Notes: generated by a model not told the origin, from the sequence alone. A stretch of 64,000 nucleotides of DNA from Sporosarcina luteola (GCF_023715245.1 NZ_JAMBNV010000003.1:1-64000); one strand, 5' to 3'. Positions 37,780-46,666 are shown, counted from the first letter of the stretch. Made by a program: numbers and translations.

Positions 37780-37828
37780 TTTCATAAAGTGATCACGGGA
37801 AATCATTAACGTTTTTAGGAGATATTAA

Positions 37829-38569
37829 ATGATATTAGGGAATCTAATTGGAGAAGGGAATACCGCTGTAATTTATCTTTACGATAATAAAATCGTCAAA
37901 GTATTTAAAGATCACTTGCCGGATACCGAATCTGCTTACGAGGCGAATAAACAACGGTTTGCATATGCATGCGGACTTCCTGTTCCTAAAATTTTAGATG
38001 TCACGAAGATTGATGGGAAACAAGCGATCATCATGGAGTATATCGAAGGGAAGACAATCGGGGAGTTGTTTTTTGAGGACATGGAGCGAGCGGAGTATTA
38101 CATTGGGCTTTCCATTGACATCCAGCAGAAAATTCACCAGATGCGCGCGGAATCACTTGAGCCGATGTCCGAAAAACTACTACGGCAACTCGAGGATTCT
38201 TCTTTGGATGCATTTCAAAAAGAAATATTGATGAAAAAGTTAAATTCAATGACATATGAAAACAGGCTTTGCCATGGAGATTTTCATTTATTAAATTTAA
38301 TAATGTCAGGCGGTAAAGTGACAATTATCGATTGGGTGGATGCGAGTGCGGGGGATATTCGCGCTGATGTTTGTCGGACGTATCTATTGTATTCAGAACG
38401 ATCGATTGAAACGGCCGAACTTTATTTACGATTGTATTGTGAAAAAAGCGGATTGGCGAAAGAAGATATTTTGCAATGGGCCCCGATCCTTGCGGGGGCA
38501 AGATTAACTGAAAATGTGCCTACGGAAAGCAGGGAGCGTTTATTGGCTATTGTTAATCAGTATGTGTAA
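37829..38569 (+). CDS. Aminoglycoside phosphotransferase-family kinase
   Basis: 246 residues with an APH/choline-kinase fold. A glycine-rich start (GNLIGEGNTAVIYLYDNKIVK) leads to IIMEYIEGKTIGE, the catalytic HGDFHLLNL near residue 151 and IDWVDAS for magnesium near 169. The family includes antibiotic kinases, but chromosomal members of this size often act on metabolites. AGGAGATATTAA is the ribosome site. No evidence for resistance can be read from sequence. Confidence 0.82.
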   Translation: MILGNLIGEGNTAVIYLYDNKIVKVFKDHLPDTESAYEANKQRFAYACGLPVPKILDVTKIDGKQAIIMEYIEGKTIGELFFEDMERAEYYIGLSIDIQQKIHQMRAESLEPMSEKLLRQLEDSSLDAFQKEILMKKLNSMTYENRLCHGDFHLLNLIMSGGKVTIIDWVDASAGDIRADVCRTYLLYSERSIETAELYLRLYCEKSGLAKEDILQWAPILAGARLTENVPTESRERLLAIVNQYV

Positions 38570-38650
38570 ATGTTATTGCGCCGTACATTTATGCAATCTG
38601 AAAATATATCGGATCGTATTTTCGACTTATATGCACCACATCAACATAGC

Positions 38651-38683
38651 AAAATGGATTGTCCCTTGAACGAGACAATCCAT
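38651..38683 (-). terminator. Terminator of the stress-protein gene
   Basis: AAATGGATTGTC pairs with GACAATCCATTT around CCTTGAAC. Convergent genes use it from both sides. Confidence 0.8.
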
Positions 38684-38690
38684 TTAGTTG

Positions 38691-39167
38691 TCATTTCTTC
38701 AATTCAATCGTTTCATTCACATCTGTTGATTTAGAACTTTGCCCTGTCATGCGTTTATAGAAAAAGGCGATTTTCTTCGTCAAATTGCCGGTTTCCCAGT
38801 ATTCGGCAGCTTCCGCTTTCACCTTTATCAAGACAAGATTAGGATCATCATAAGAAGTTTGCATTATTTTCTCGTAAGCTTTGCTCCATAATTCCTTTTT
38901 CTTGTTTATATCCTCAACGACTTCTGCTCTTCCACGTACGGAAACATAGGACTTACCTGCATAAGCCACATTCACATCTTGGTCATGTGAAATTTCTTCA
39001 TATTTATTGGTTTCCTTCTTCGTGAAAAACCATAAGTCACCATCAAACTCAACTTCTTGTGTTTTCATAGGGCGAGAAACAAGCCCTTCTTCAGATAGCG
39101 TAGTGAGCATTGCTGTATCAATGTCTTTGATTAACTCTCTTAATGTTTGTATTTCTTCTTGTTTCAT
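38691..39167 (-). CDS. Pyridoxamine 5'-phosphate oxidase-like general stress protein
   Basis: 158 residues, split-barrel flavin-binding fold similar to B. subtilis YdaG: ELIKDIDTAMLTTLSEEGLVSRPM near residue 12, DLWFFTKKETNKYEEI near 45, and VAYAGKSYVSVRGRAEVVED near 66. Family members bind FMN or F420; YdaG is a general stress protein. AGGTGATGTGTA precedes the ATG. A sigma-B promoter was looked for and not accepted. Confidence 0.85.
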   Translation of the reverse strand: MKQEEIQTLRELIKDIDTAMLTTLSEEGLVSRPMKTQEVEFDGDLWFFTKKETNKYEEISHDQDVNVAYAGKSYVSVRGRAEVVEDINKKKELWSKAYEKIMQTSYDDPNLVLIKVKAEAAEYWETGNLTKKIAFFYKRMTGQSSKSTDVNETIELKK

Positions 39168-39311
39168 TACACATCACCTCGGTCATATTGTAGAAGTAGT
39201 TTTCCCTCTACCCTAACTATTTAAACAGGCATCGAGATTGGAGTGTCATGGAATGAGGTTAACAACTGACTGATATGGGAAAAACAAACTAAACAAACAA
39301 AGGAGCCAGCT

Positions 39312-39980
39312 ATGGATCAGATACTTTATATGCTATTCACCTTCGCTTATATCTCGTTACTCATTTGGGGATTAAAAGGTATCAATGCACAAGAGGTTAG
39401 CAAGTGGGCGAGTGTTGTCTACCTTGTCGTCATAGCGCTTATCTATGACAACGGGATTTTAGCGATTGGTCACTGGATAGGAGAAGGAGCTCTCTTAGAA
39501 AAATTAAATGCAGTTAGGTTTTGGACGCATGCCATTGTTACACCATTACTTGTGCTCTACTCGATTGGAACCTTACGCGAAAGCGGCGTTTCATGGGCAA
39601 GAAAAACGTGGGTAACGATTCTTTCTGTCCTCTACACTATTGCCGCTATCATACTCGAAATCATATTTGTCACTGCAGATCTACGATTACAAGTTGAAAA
39701 AGAATATGGGGTTGTCAGCTATGGATCAGTAGACCCGCCAAGTGGTCCTCCCGTTATGATTCTTTTCGTCACTATAGCTATGCTCATTGCCGGTGGAGTG
39801 TTATGGAAGAAGACAGGATGGGCCGTGTTTTTCATAGGTGTAGTCATCATGACAATCGGCAGTGCCGTCCCGCTTGACGTTGGAAGCAATGCGATTACCA
39901 ACTTATTTGAACTGATTTTGCTGACATCGTTAGTCTGGACAAAGCGGAAGCTTATACAGGGAGAGTTGCACGTGAAATGA
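39312..39980 (+). CDS. Membrane protein of unknown function
   Basis: 222 residues with seven predicted membrane segments (about 5-22, 30-52, 72-92, 102-122, 148-162, 166-184, 190-208). A GVVSYGSVDPPSGPPVM loop lies outside or inside between helices four and five. I do not recognise the family. AAAGGAGCCAGCT precedes the ATG. Repeat copy 7 starts 10 bp after its stop. Confidence 0.75.
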   Translation: MDQILYMLFTFAYISLLIWGLKGINAQEVSKWASVVYLVVIALIYDNGILAIGHWIGEGALLEKLNAVRFWTHAIVTPLLVLYSIGTLRESGVSWARKTWVTILSVLYTIAAIILEIIFVTADLRLQVEKEYGVVSYGSVDPPSGPPVMILFVTIAMLIAGGVLWKKTGWAVFFIGVVIMTIGSAVPLDVGSNAITNLFELILLTSLVWTKRKLIQGELHVK

Positions 39981-39990
39981 TAATTGTGTG

Positions 39991-40136
39991 GGTGCCTGTG
40001 CAGCACACTATTCAGACTATGCACTACAATTGCATAATAAATAAGTAGAAGCCAACAATATCAGCATTTAGTTGGCTTCTTTGTGTATTAAAATTACTAT
40101 TATTGAATTGTCATAAATGTGTGGTGCACAGGCACC
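39991..40136 (+). repeat. Dispersed 147-bp element, copy 7
   Basis: Hairpin arms GAAGCCAACA/AGTTGGCTTC, nine pairs. The outer flank GTGTG pairs with internal CACAC. Here the next gene runs in the same direction. Confidence 0.95.
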
Positions 40137-40233
40137 GTGAAAAGTTCTTTACGCTTTCTTTATACTTTTCCGGTCGAATTATTTATACTTGCCGTTTATT
40201 CTTAGATTATCAGTATTGAAAGGATGATCGTGT

Positions 40234-41151
40234 ATGTCTGAAACTATTTTAAAAGCGACGAATGTATCTAAGATATATGGGAAACAAAAAGTGCTCGATA
40301 AAGTTTCGATTGAAATAAAACGAGGGATGATTTACGGGTTAATTGGGGAGAACGGTGCGGGGAAGTCGACATTCATGCGTACGATTATGGGATTGATTAC
40401 AATCGACGAAGGGAATATCGAACTACTTGGTGAAACGAGCATGAAAGGCTTGCAGCAAGCCCGCCGTAAAATGGGCCAGTCTATTGAAACGCCTGCGCTT
40501 TATCCAGAATTGACAGCCCGTCAGAATTTAAGGGTCCAAGCGGCCAATGGCGGGGTCAGTGAACGGAACATTGAAGAATTGCTTCATTTAATGAACCTCA
40601 GTCACACGAATGATAAAAAAGCGAAGAATTTCTCGTTAGGAATGCGCCAACGGTTAGCGATTGCTTCCACGCTTATTACGAACCCTGAATTCCTAATCTT
40701 GGACGAGCCGACGAACGGTCTCGATCCTTCAGGCATTGTTGAAATGCGTGAAATCATTCAACGACTCGTAACGGAGCGCGGGATGACTGTCTTACTATCC
40801 AGTCACTTATTGGATGAGCTGTCGCAGATTGCGACCCATTACGGTATTTTGCATAACGGGAAAATCATTAATGAACTATCGAAGGAAGAGTTAGCGCGTG
40901 AAACCCGTCAATTCATCGAACTGGAAACGGCAGACGCGCAAAAGGCGGTCGTCATCCTCGATCAGCTCGGAATCAAAGACTACGAAGTGATCAATGGAAC
41001 GGAAATCAATATTTATGAAAAGCTGGACGATGTAGCTGCCATCAACCGCGCATTGGTCGTAGGGGATGTGGACGTTTCACGCATCGGTACGTCACGACAA
41101 AAACTTGAAGATTATTTCTTACAAGTAACAGGAGGGATCCCTCATGCTTAA
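40234..41151 (+). CDS. ABC transporter ATPase (BcrA / lantibiotic-immunity type)
   Basis: 305 residues. Walker A GENGAGKST near residue 41, signature FSLGMRQRLAIA near 137, Walker B LILDEPTNGLDP near 157, and the H-loop SSHLLDEL. The C-terminal extension is typical of BcrA-like ATPases. It overlaps the permease gene by eight bases and is followed by a two-component system, a layout known from bacitracin and lantibiotic self-protection modules. The substrate is inferred only by analogy. Confidence 0.9.
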   Translation: MSETILKATNVSKIYGKQKVLDKVSIEIKRGMIYGLIGENGAGKSTFMRTIMGLITIDEGNIELLGETSMKGLQQARRKMGQSIETPALYPELTARQNLRVQAANGGVSERNIEELLHLMNLSHTNDKKAKNFSLGMRQRLAIASTLITNPEFLILDEPTNGLDPSGIVEMREIIQRLVTERGMTVLLSSHLLDELSQIATHYGILHNGKIINELSKEELARETRQFIELETADAQKAVVILDQLGIKDYEVINGTEINIYEKLDDVAAINRALVVGDVDVSRIGTSRQKLEDYFLQVTGGIPHA

Positions 41152-41923
41152 TCTGTTAGCAGCTGAAAGAATAAAGCTTTTTCGTAGTAAGAAATTATAT
41201 ATTGTCCTCGGTATTCTATTCTTCCTGCCGATTATGCAAGCCGTCAGTTTTCATTTCGAGGTGCTAAATGGGAAAGAGCCTGTCCAAATCATTGAGACAG
41301 TTATCAATGGAGCGACAGCAATTTTAATGATTAAAAAGAACGGCCTCACAATTTTGCTTGTATTAAGCGCTTTTATTAGTTTTTTAATTGGTGAAGAGTT
41401 CCATAATGGAACAATTCGCAATGCGTTGTCGTTAGGTCGGAGCCGCACGCATTATTATTTAACTAAACTTGCTGTCGCTGCATCCGTTTCCATCGTCAGT
41501 GTCATTGGGCTGACGCTAATTAGTATGATCAGCTATTCAATCGCTTTCGGCTTCGGTGGCATCGCGGAGATTACAAATTATACTAGTTATTCTATAAAAA
41601 CATTCGGTACGCTCACCTTATTACTATTATCTAGTGTATCTATCTACGTGATGATTAGCTTTCTAACGAAAAATAGCAGTTTTTCATTGATCTGGAGTTT
41701 TCTTTATACGATTGCAACAGGATTTCTTCCGTCACTGTTCCAACAAACCGAACATTTTAAGCATATGACAAATTGGTTCTCGCAAACATTTCTATTTTAC
41801 TGGGATTTTGCTCAACCAGCGACTGTGGCCCAATACCCTGAGATGATTTTAGTCAGCCTCATTACGATTGTGCTATCATCAGCAGTAGGAATTCTTTTGT
41901 TTACACGAACAGACGTAAAGTGA
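41144..41923 (+). CDS. ABC-2 type permease
   Basis: 259 residues with six membrane segments. It begins LLAAERIKLFRSKKLYIVLG, usual for ABC-2 permeases of the BcrB class, and has EEFHNGTIRNALSLGRSRTHYYLTKL near residue 84. It works with the upstream ATPase. The last codons (V K stop) fall inside the first copy of a 120-bp tandem duplication, so the gene end forms the left edge of that unit. Confidence 0.87.
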   Translation: MLNLLAAERIKLFRSKKLYIVLGILFFLPIMQAVSFHFEVLNGKEPVQIIETVINGATAILMIKKNGLTILLVLSAFISFLIGEEFHNGTIRNALSLGRSRTHYYLTKLAVAASVSIVSVIGLTLISMISYSIAFGFGGIAEITNYTSYSIKTFGTLTLLLLSSVSIYVMISFLTKNSSFSLIWSFLYTIATGFLPSLFQQTEHFKHMTNWFSQTFLFYWDFAQPATVAQYPEMILVSLITIVLSSAVGILLFTRTDVK

Positions 41924-42155
41924 AACTTCAATCAGGGGGCTCATTCCCCACTGATTGTTAGTTGAACCAATCGGGCTTTTACGGGCAGTTGATTCCCGCC
42001 TTAAGGTGGGAGTCTTACAGCCCGTTAATGCGGGGTAAAGTGAAACTTCAATCAGGGGGCTCATTCCCCGCTGATTGTTAGTTGAACCAATCGGGCTTTT
42101 ACGGGCAGTTGATTCCCGCCTTAGGGTGGGAGTCTTACAGCCCGTTAATGCGGGG
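41916..42155 (+). repeat. 120-bp tandem duplication, two copies
   Basis: 41916-42035 and 42036-42155 are the same 120 bases; I count only two substitutions (ACTGATT/GCTGATT and TTAAGG/TTAGGG). Each unit contains the hairpin AATCAGGGGG/CCCCNCTGATT, then CCGCCTTA-GGTGGGAGTCTTACAG and CCCGTTAATGCGGG. This strongly structured 3' part resembles the right-end RNA of IS200/IS605-family TnpB elements as I remember them. No transposase or TnpB gene is present. Identification as an omega-RNA remnant is tentative. Confidence 0.7.
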
Positions 42156-42845
42156 AAAAGTAGGTCGATAACAATCGCAACGATATTAATTATAGAAGAT
42201 GATAACGCAATTCATTCGTTAATCAAAGAAGCATTGACGTTGAATGGATTTGACACATTGAGTGCGTATTCAGGGACTGAAGGGAAAATGTTGTTTGAAC
42301 AAAGCGAAGTGGATGTTGTCCTCTTGGATCTGATGCTCCCAGGGATGAACGGGGAAGAGTTTCTTCAGGAACTACGGCAAAAGTCAACCGTCCCCGTCAT
42401 GGTGATTTCAGCAAAAAATGACCAACAATCGAAATTGGAACTTTTGTCGAATGGGGCGGATGATTATATTACAAAACCGTTCGATGTACAGGAGCTGCTT
42501 GTCCGGATTAACATCCAATTGCGCCATGCAGCAAAAGCTTCCTTCAGTGGAATGAAAGAGATCCATTACAACGAAATCAGTGTGAATGTAGATACACGTG
42601 AAGTGAAGGTCAATGGCCAAACGCTCCATTTAACAGGGCGTGAATATGCAATCCTCCTTCTATTCCTCGAGAATCCGAAGAAGGTGTTCAGTCGCGCTAA
42701 TATTTATGAAAGTGTCTGGAATGAACCATACTTTGATGGCGATAAAACGATTAATATGCACATCAGTAATTTGAGAAATAAGCTTAATGGTAATGAGACA
42801 AACTATATTAAAACAATATGGGGCATAGGCTTCAAATTTGATTAA
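42075..42845 (+). CDS. OmpR-family response regulator with unclear start
   Basis: The conserved receiver begins ATILIIEDDNAIHSLIKEAL; the phosphorylated Asp is in VVLLDLMLPGMNGEE, and KPFDVQELL follows. A winged-helix C-terminus (LTGREYAILLLFLENPKKVF) binds DNA. The frame has no ATG before the receiver. Options are TTG 42075 inside repeat copy two, GTG 42126, or ATC 42174 with AGGT about nine bases upstream, which gives the natural N-terminus. It probably regulates the preceding ABC genes. The histidine kinase follows. Confidence 0.88.
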   Translation: MLVEPIGLLRAVDSRLRVGVLQPVNAGKSRSITIATILIIEDDNAIHSLIKEALTLNGFDTLSAYSGTEGKMLFEQSEVDVVLLDLMLPGMNGEEFLQELRQKSTVPVMVISAKNDQQSKLELLSNGADDYITKPFDVQELLVRINIQLRHAAKASFSGMKEIHYNEISVNVDTREVKVNGQTLHLTGREYAILLLFLENPKKVFSRANIYESVWNEPYFDGDKTINMHISNLRNKLNGNETNYIKTIWGIGFKFD

Positions 42846-42866
42846 TGAAAAGGAGCGTGATTTGTT

Positions 42867-43775
42867 ATGTGGGCATTGGTTTTTGCTTTCTTGACAGTCA
42901 CGCTTCTTTTTTATAGTTATTTTATAAAGCGGGAGCTACGGAAATTGCGGCAGCAGGTGAAGGAGATTCCGAAGTACGCCAGTTTTGGCAGTCGGCTATC
43001 ATTCGATTTCCGCGAGAAGGAATTAATGCAATTAGTCGATGAACTGAATCATATGATTGATGCGTTTGAAGATAAAAACCGTCAAGCGAAGCAGATGGAA
43101 GAGAATGTGAAGTTATCCATCGCCGGACTCTCTCATGATTTACGGACACCACTCACGTCCATCAACGGCTATGTGCAGCTGTTAAATGGGACGCGGGATG
43201 AAACGAAGAGAATGCATTATGTAAAAATCATCGAACAATCCGTCAAACGATTAATTGACATGACCGACCACTTCTATGACTTGGCACGAATTGAGACGAA
43301 TCAAAAGGAAATGACATTAGCCTCCATATCGCTCTCCACTGTCGTCGAAGAAATCTTCCTATCGTTTTATGAACAATTTGAGGAACAGAATATCGAACTC
43401 CAATTTCCCGAACAACTGCAAGACACGCAAATCATTGCGGACAAGTTCATGCTCATCCGCGTCCTCCAAAACATCGCTCAAAACATCCTTCGCTATGCGA
43501 AGAGCAAAGCGGTGATTAGCTATCGGAATGAAGGTGGCGATCTTGTTTTCATCATAAAAAATGACGTGAAGGCTGATAGTAAAGTGGCTGTGGAAAAAGT
43601 TTTCACGCGTTTCTATACGGAAGTGTCGAGTCGAACGAACACCGAAGCAAGCGGGTTAGGCCTTTATTTATCTAAGAAGATCATAGAGAAAATGGATGGA
43701 AACATGGATGCAGAGTTAAATGGAAGTTGGTTTATACTTACCATCCGTCTCCCGCTCAATCGCAATCAGTTGTAA
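42867..43775 (+). CDS. Sensor histidine kinase
   Basis: 302 residues with one N-terminal membrane helix (about 2-18) and a short HAMP-like linker. The phospho-acceptor box SHDLRTPLTS is near residue 90; the ATPase has N-box QNIAQNILRYAK and the G-box GLGLYLSKKI. There is almost no extracellular part, so, as with intramembrane-sensing kinases, the stimulus may come through a partner. AAAAGGAGCGTG precedes the ATG. It pairs with the response regulator 21 bp upstream. Confidence 0.92.
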   Translation: MWALVFAFLTVTLLFYSYFIKRELRKLRQQVKEIPKYASFGSRLSFDFREKELMQLVDELNHMIDAFEDKNRQAKQMEENVKLSIAGLSHDLRTPLTSINGYVQLLNGTRDETKRMHYVKIIEQSVKRLIDMTDHFYDLARIETNQKEMTLASISLSTVVEEIFLSFYEQFEEQNIELQFPEQLQDTQIIADKFMLIRVLQNIAQNILRYAKSKAVISYRNEGGDLVFIIKNDVKADSKVAVEKVFTRFYTEVSSRTNTEASGLGLYLSKKIIEKMDGNMDAELNGSWFILTIRLPLNRNQL

Positions 43776-43805
43776 AGCCAACCATTTGCGGTTGGCTTTT
43801 TTGAT
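43774..43805 (+). terminator. Terminator of the ABC/two-component cluster
   Basis: AAAGCCAACC (43774-43783) pairs with GGTTGGCTTT (43790-43799), then TTTTT. The stem has the same sequence as the core stem of the dispersed element but none of the flanking element. Confidence 0.92.
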
Positions 43806-43870
43806 TGTCTCATGAGGAAGGAGTTACGGGGATGTGTGCAGAAGGTATAGACAAAAGGAGTTGATGGAAG

Positions 43871-44389
43871 ATGATTACGGATCAAGATAAGGTTTACCTT
43901 CAAATGGCGCTAGAAGAGGCGGAGCTTGCTCTTGAGGAGAATACATATCCAGTTGGGGCAATACTTGTCGATGAACAATTCAACGTTATTGCAAAAGGGA
44001 GAAACCGAGTACATACGATAAAAGACACTACTGCGCATGCGGAAATCGAAGCGATACGCAATGCGGGCGAAGCTATATTTGAGGCGAAAATACATAACAA
44101 ATCCTTTACGCTCTACAGTTCGTTGGAGCCGTGTCCGATGTGCACAGGTGGGATTCTGTTTGCGAAAATCCAGAGAGTTGTTTGGCTGTTAAATGATGAT
44201 TTGGGCTTTGGTGCGTTTCAGAAGATGAAGGATGCGGCTATCTTTGAATCGAAATTCAATCGGATCGAGATGATTGCGGAGCCAGACGAGGAGCTCAAAA
44301 ATCGGCAACTGAAGCTGATGTCTGAATGGGAGAACAATGCGAATCACGTCAGCAATTTGCGAAAGACGGTCAAAGTAGGTACTAATTGA
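43871..44389 (+). CDS. Nucleoside/CMP deaminase-family zinc enzyme
   Basis: 172 residues with the cytidine-deaminase fold: zinc ligands HAE at 56-58 and PCPMC at 87-91, with the proton-shuttling Glu in HAE. NTYPVGAILVD at the start matches the tRNA-adenosine and guanine deaminase group. TadA itself would have a conserved C-terminal motif that I do not see, so a nucleobase or nucleoside deaminase is more likely. AAAAGGAGTTGATGGAAG precedes the ATG. Confidence 0.82.
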   Translation: MITDQDKVYLQMALEEAELALEENTYPVGAILVDEQFNVIAKGRNRVHTIKDTTAHAEIEAIRNAGEAIFEAKIHNKSFTLYSSLEPCPMCTGGILFAKIQRVVWLLNDDLGFGAFQKMKDAAIFESKFNRIEMIAEPDEELKNRQLKLMSEWENNANHVSNLRKTVKVGTN

Positions 44390-44454
44390 GTTGCTCATTT
44401 TCCGGTGTGCTTTTTCGTAGGATAGAAGAGAATGAGGAAAAGGAGCTGGACGAT

Positions 44455-44844
44455 TTGGCAAAGATGGCATTGCATTGTAGCAGGATCTTTTTGGGTGTCA
44501 TGTTTTTAGTCGCGGGCATCAATGGCTATTTCGTGATCTTCGGGTGGGAGCCGTTTATCGCAACAAGTCCGGAAGCAATGGCATTATTTGAATTCAAGTA
44601 TCTATTGATTACAGAAAAATCATTAGAAATCATATGTGGAATTCTACTTTTATCTAATCGATTCGTTCCATTGGCTATTGCAATATTAGCTCCGATTGTC
44701 ACCAATATTCTTTTACTCCATCTATTTCTCGATCATTCATTACTTCCACTAGCCGTCCTGCTTGTCCTTGCTATTAGCTATCTCTTGTTCTCCTACAGAA
44801 AAAACTTCACGGGGATAGTAGAGAGAAAGGCAAATCCATCATAG
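44455..44844 (+). CDS. DoxX-like membrane protein
   Basis: 129 residues with four hydrophobic helices: RIFLGVMFLVAGINGY, ITEKSLEIICGILLL, LAIAILAPIVTNILLLHLFL and PLAVLLVLAISYLLF. This is the DoxX-like layout. TTG 44455 lies nine bases after AAAAGGAG and is preferred; ATG 44464 is the alternative. Function unknown. Confidence 0.7.
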   Translation: MAKMALHCSRIFLGVMFLVAGINGYFVIFGWEPFIATSPEAMALFEFKYLLITEKSLEIICGILLLSNRFVPLAIAILAPIVTNILLLHLFLDHSLLPLAVLLVLAISYLLFSYRKNFTGIVERKANPS

Positions 44845-44863
44845 ATACTTTCTGAATAGTTCC

Positions 44864-45009
44864 GGTGCCTGTGCATGACACAATTCAGACTATACACTAC
44901 AAATGCATAAAAAAAATAAAGAAATCAACCGATTCAATAGTGGGTTGATTTCTTTTTGCATTAATACAATTATTAGTGAATAGTCATAATTGGTTGGCGC
45001 ACAGGCACC
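44864..45009 (+). repeat. Dispersed 147-bp element, copy 8
   Basis: Hairpin arms GAAATCAACC/GGTTGATTTC, a paired change from GCC/GGC to ATC/GAT. The right end reads TTGGCGCACAGGCACC. The 3' tip is duplicated: CACCAATCAATTGGCACCAA and onward to 45034. Confidence 0.94.
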
Positions 45010-45109
45010 AATCAATTGGCACCAATCAATTAATGTCGACCAACCAATTATGCCTTGTGTAAATGACGGAAACTTGGAATAATTAACGAGAGAAATGGGG
45101 GATTTTTCT

Positions 45110-45721
45110 ATGTATATTCCAAAATACTTTAAGGTTACTGATGTCGAGGAAATCAAGGGGTTCATCCAGGGAAATTCCTTTGGAACGCTTGTGACGACGA
45201 AAAAGGGGAGACCGATTGCGACGCATTTGCCTTTCGGGTTTCGTGAAAAAGACGATGATTGGTATATTACAGGGCATATGGCTTATGGCAATCCGCAGTG
45301 GAGGACGTTTGAAACGTGCGAGGAAGCCCTTGTCATGTTTCAGGGGCCACATGCGTATGTTTCTTCTTCGTGGTACTCGAGTGAAAATGTTCCGACGTGG
45401 AATTACCAATCAGTCCATCTTTACGGGAAGGCGAGCATTCTACCAAGAGAAGAATTAGTAGAAGACTTGAAGAGGATGCTTGAAAAATATGAGGGACATC
45501 GCGAAAAACCAGTGTTATGGGAAACACTTTCCCCGAAGCTTCTTGAAAGTGAACTGAAAGGCATTGTTGGATTCAAGATAAAGGTGGAGGAGGCCCAGGC
45601 TGCCTATAAATTAAGCCAGAACCGAAATGAAATGGATTATGCAAACATCATTGAGCAACTACAAAACGAAGAAAACCCACAATCACGACAAGTGGCGGAA
45701 CGAATGAAAAAGAAGTCATGA
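45110..45721 (+). CDS. paiB: PaiB-family FMN-binding regulator
   Basis: 203 residues. It begins MYIPKYFKVTDVEEIKGFIQ and has GTLVTTKKGRPIATHLPF, HMAYGNPQWR and ENVPTWNYQSVHLYGKA, all PaiB signatures. In B. subtilis PaiB is a negative regulator of sporulation and protease genes; the fold binds FMN. ATG 45110 follows AATGGGGGATTTTTCT; an earlier ATG at 45095 overlaps the ribosome site. Confidence 0.9.
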   Translation: MYIPKYFKVTDVEEIKGFIQGNSFGTLVTTKKGRPIATHLPFGFREKDDDWYITGHMAYGNPQWRTFETCEEALVMFQGPHAYVSSSWYSSENVPTWNYQSVHLYGKASILPREELVEDLKRMLEKYEGHREKPVLWETLSPKLLESELKGIVGFKIKVEEAQAAYKLSQNRNEMDYANIIEQLQNEENPQSRQVAERMKKKS

Positions 45722-45772
45722 CTAAAAGACAGATCATAAAGGCGGGCGTTTTCAATTCAACAGATCCATTTA

Positions 45773-46666
45773 TTGCAAAAGGTCATCGACTATATAGAAG
45801 AACATATAAAGGAAGAAATTCAACCTGAGGAACTGGCGAAAGCGACCGGATATTCTCCCTTCCATTTCTATCGGATGTTTCATCAGCATATCGGCTATAC
45901 CGTTATGGATTATGTCGTGAAAAGGAAGTTGCAGTACGCGTTATATGAGTTGGTGAACGGGAAAAAAGTGATTGAAATCGCTTTGGACTATGGATTTGAA
46001 ACCCATTCCGGTTTTACGAAAGCGTTTAAACGGGTTTTTGGAAGTCCACCAAGTCTATACCGGCTGCATTGCCCGACTTCATTGCCACCTAAATTGGATT
46101 TGCTGAACTTGCGTCAAAAGGAAGTTGGCGGCATCGTCATGCAACCGAAAATCGTGCAGAGGGAAGGCTTTACGATTGCCGGGAAAACCTATGAAAGTAC
46201 GATGGATAACGTGTTTTACACGAGGGATGCCCCTGCATTCTGGGATCAGCGCATCGCGCCGGAAGAGGCGATTGAAACGATGTTGTATGACAAGCTATCC
46301 CCGAAAAAACATGGGGAGTACTGCGTAAATCTGAATGATCGAGAAATGAATCGGACGTTCACTTATTTATTTGCAGTCGATTGCGATGAGGAAGATGCGC
46401 AGCTTCCAGAAGGGCTGACGAAGCTGCGCATCAAACCTTCGACGTATGCAGTGTTTACCATTCCCCCAGTAGATGTAGAGCGGTTTGTGCCAGCGATAAA
46501 AGGGACGTGGAAATTCATATTGGAGGATTGGCTGCCGCAGTCGTCTTACGAAGTCGATGAGCAAGGCTATGATTTCGAGTATTACGATGAACGTTGCCAT
46601 GACTGGATTTATGAGAAAATCACAATGGAAATTTATGTGCCAATCAAAGAAAAAGACAAAGTGTGA
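45773..46666 (+). CDS. AraC-type regulator with GyrI-like effector domain
   Basis: 297 residues. Two HTH motifs of the AraC domain (ELAKATGYSPFHFYRMFHQH, then IEIALDYGFETHSGFTKAFK) occupy residues 1-100. The rest is a GyrI-like/AraC_E_bind domain (ending YDFEYYDERCHDWIYEKITM), which binds small hydrophobic ligands. The start is uncertain: TTG 45773 lacks a ribosome site, while ATT 45755 lies behind AAAGGCGGG and would add QQIHL, the usual N-terminus. Family relatives include Rob and BltR-like multidrug regulators. Confidence 0.85.
   Translation: MQKVIDYIEEHIKEEIQPEELAKATGYSPFHFYRMFHQHIGYTVMDYVVKRKLQYALYELVNGKKVIEIALDYGFETHSGFTKAFKRVFGSPPSLYRLHCPTSLPPKLDLLNLRQKEVGGIVMQPKIVQREGFTIAGKTYESTMDNVFYTRDAPAFWDQRIAPEEAIETMLYDKLSPKKHGEYCVNLNDREMNRTFTYLFAVDCDEEDAQLPEGLTKLRIKPSTYAVFTIPPVDVERFVPAIKGTWKFILEDWLPQSSYEVDEQGYDFEYYDERCHDWIYEKITMEIYVPIKEKDKV

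Noticed and set aside
37829..38569. Aminoglycoside resistance gene
   Set aside because: Only general APH-fold motifs are visible, and there is no mobile context; a metabolic kinase is as likely.
39208..39226. Sigma-B promoter for the YdaG-like stress gene (GTTTAA and GGGTAG on the minus strand)
   Set aside because: The two motifs are only seven bases apart; sigma-B needs about 12 to 15.
43774..43805. Another copy of the 147-bp element, because the stem AAAGCCAACC/GGTTGGCTTT matches
   Set aside because: Neither the GGTGCC ends nor the conserved arms are present; it is an ordinary terminator.
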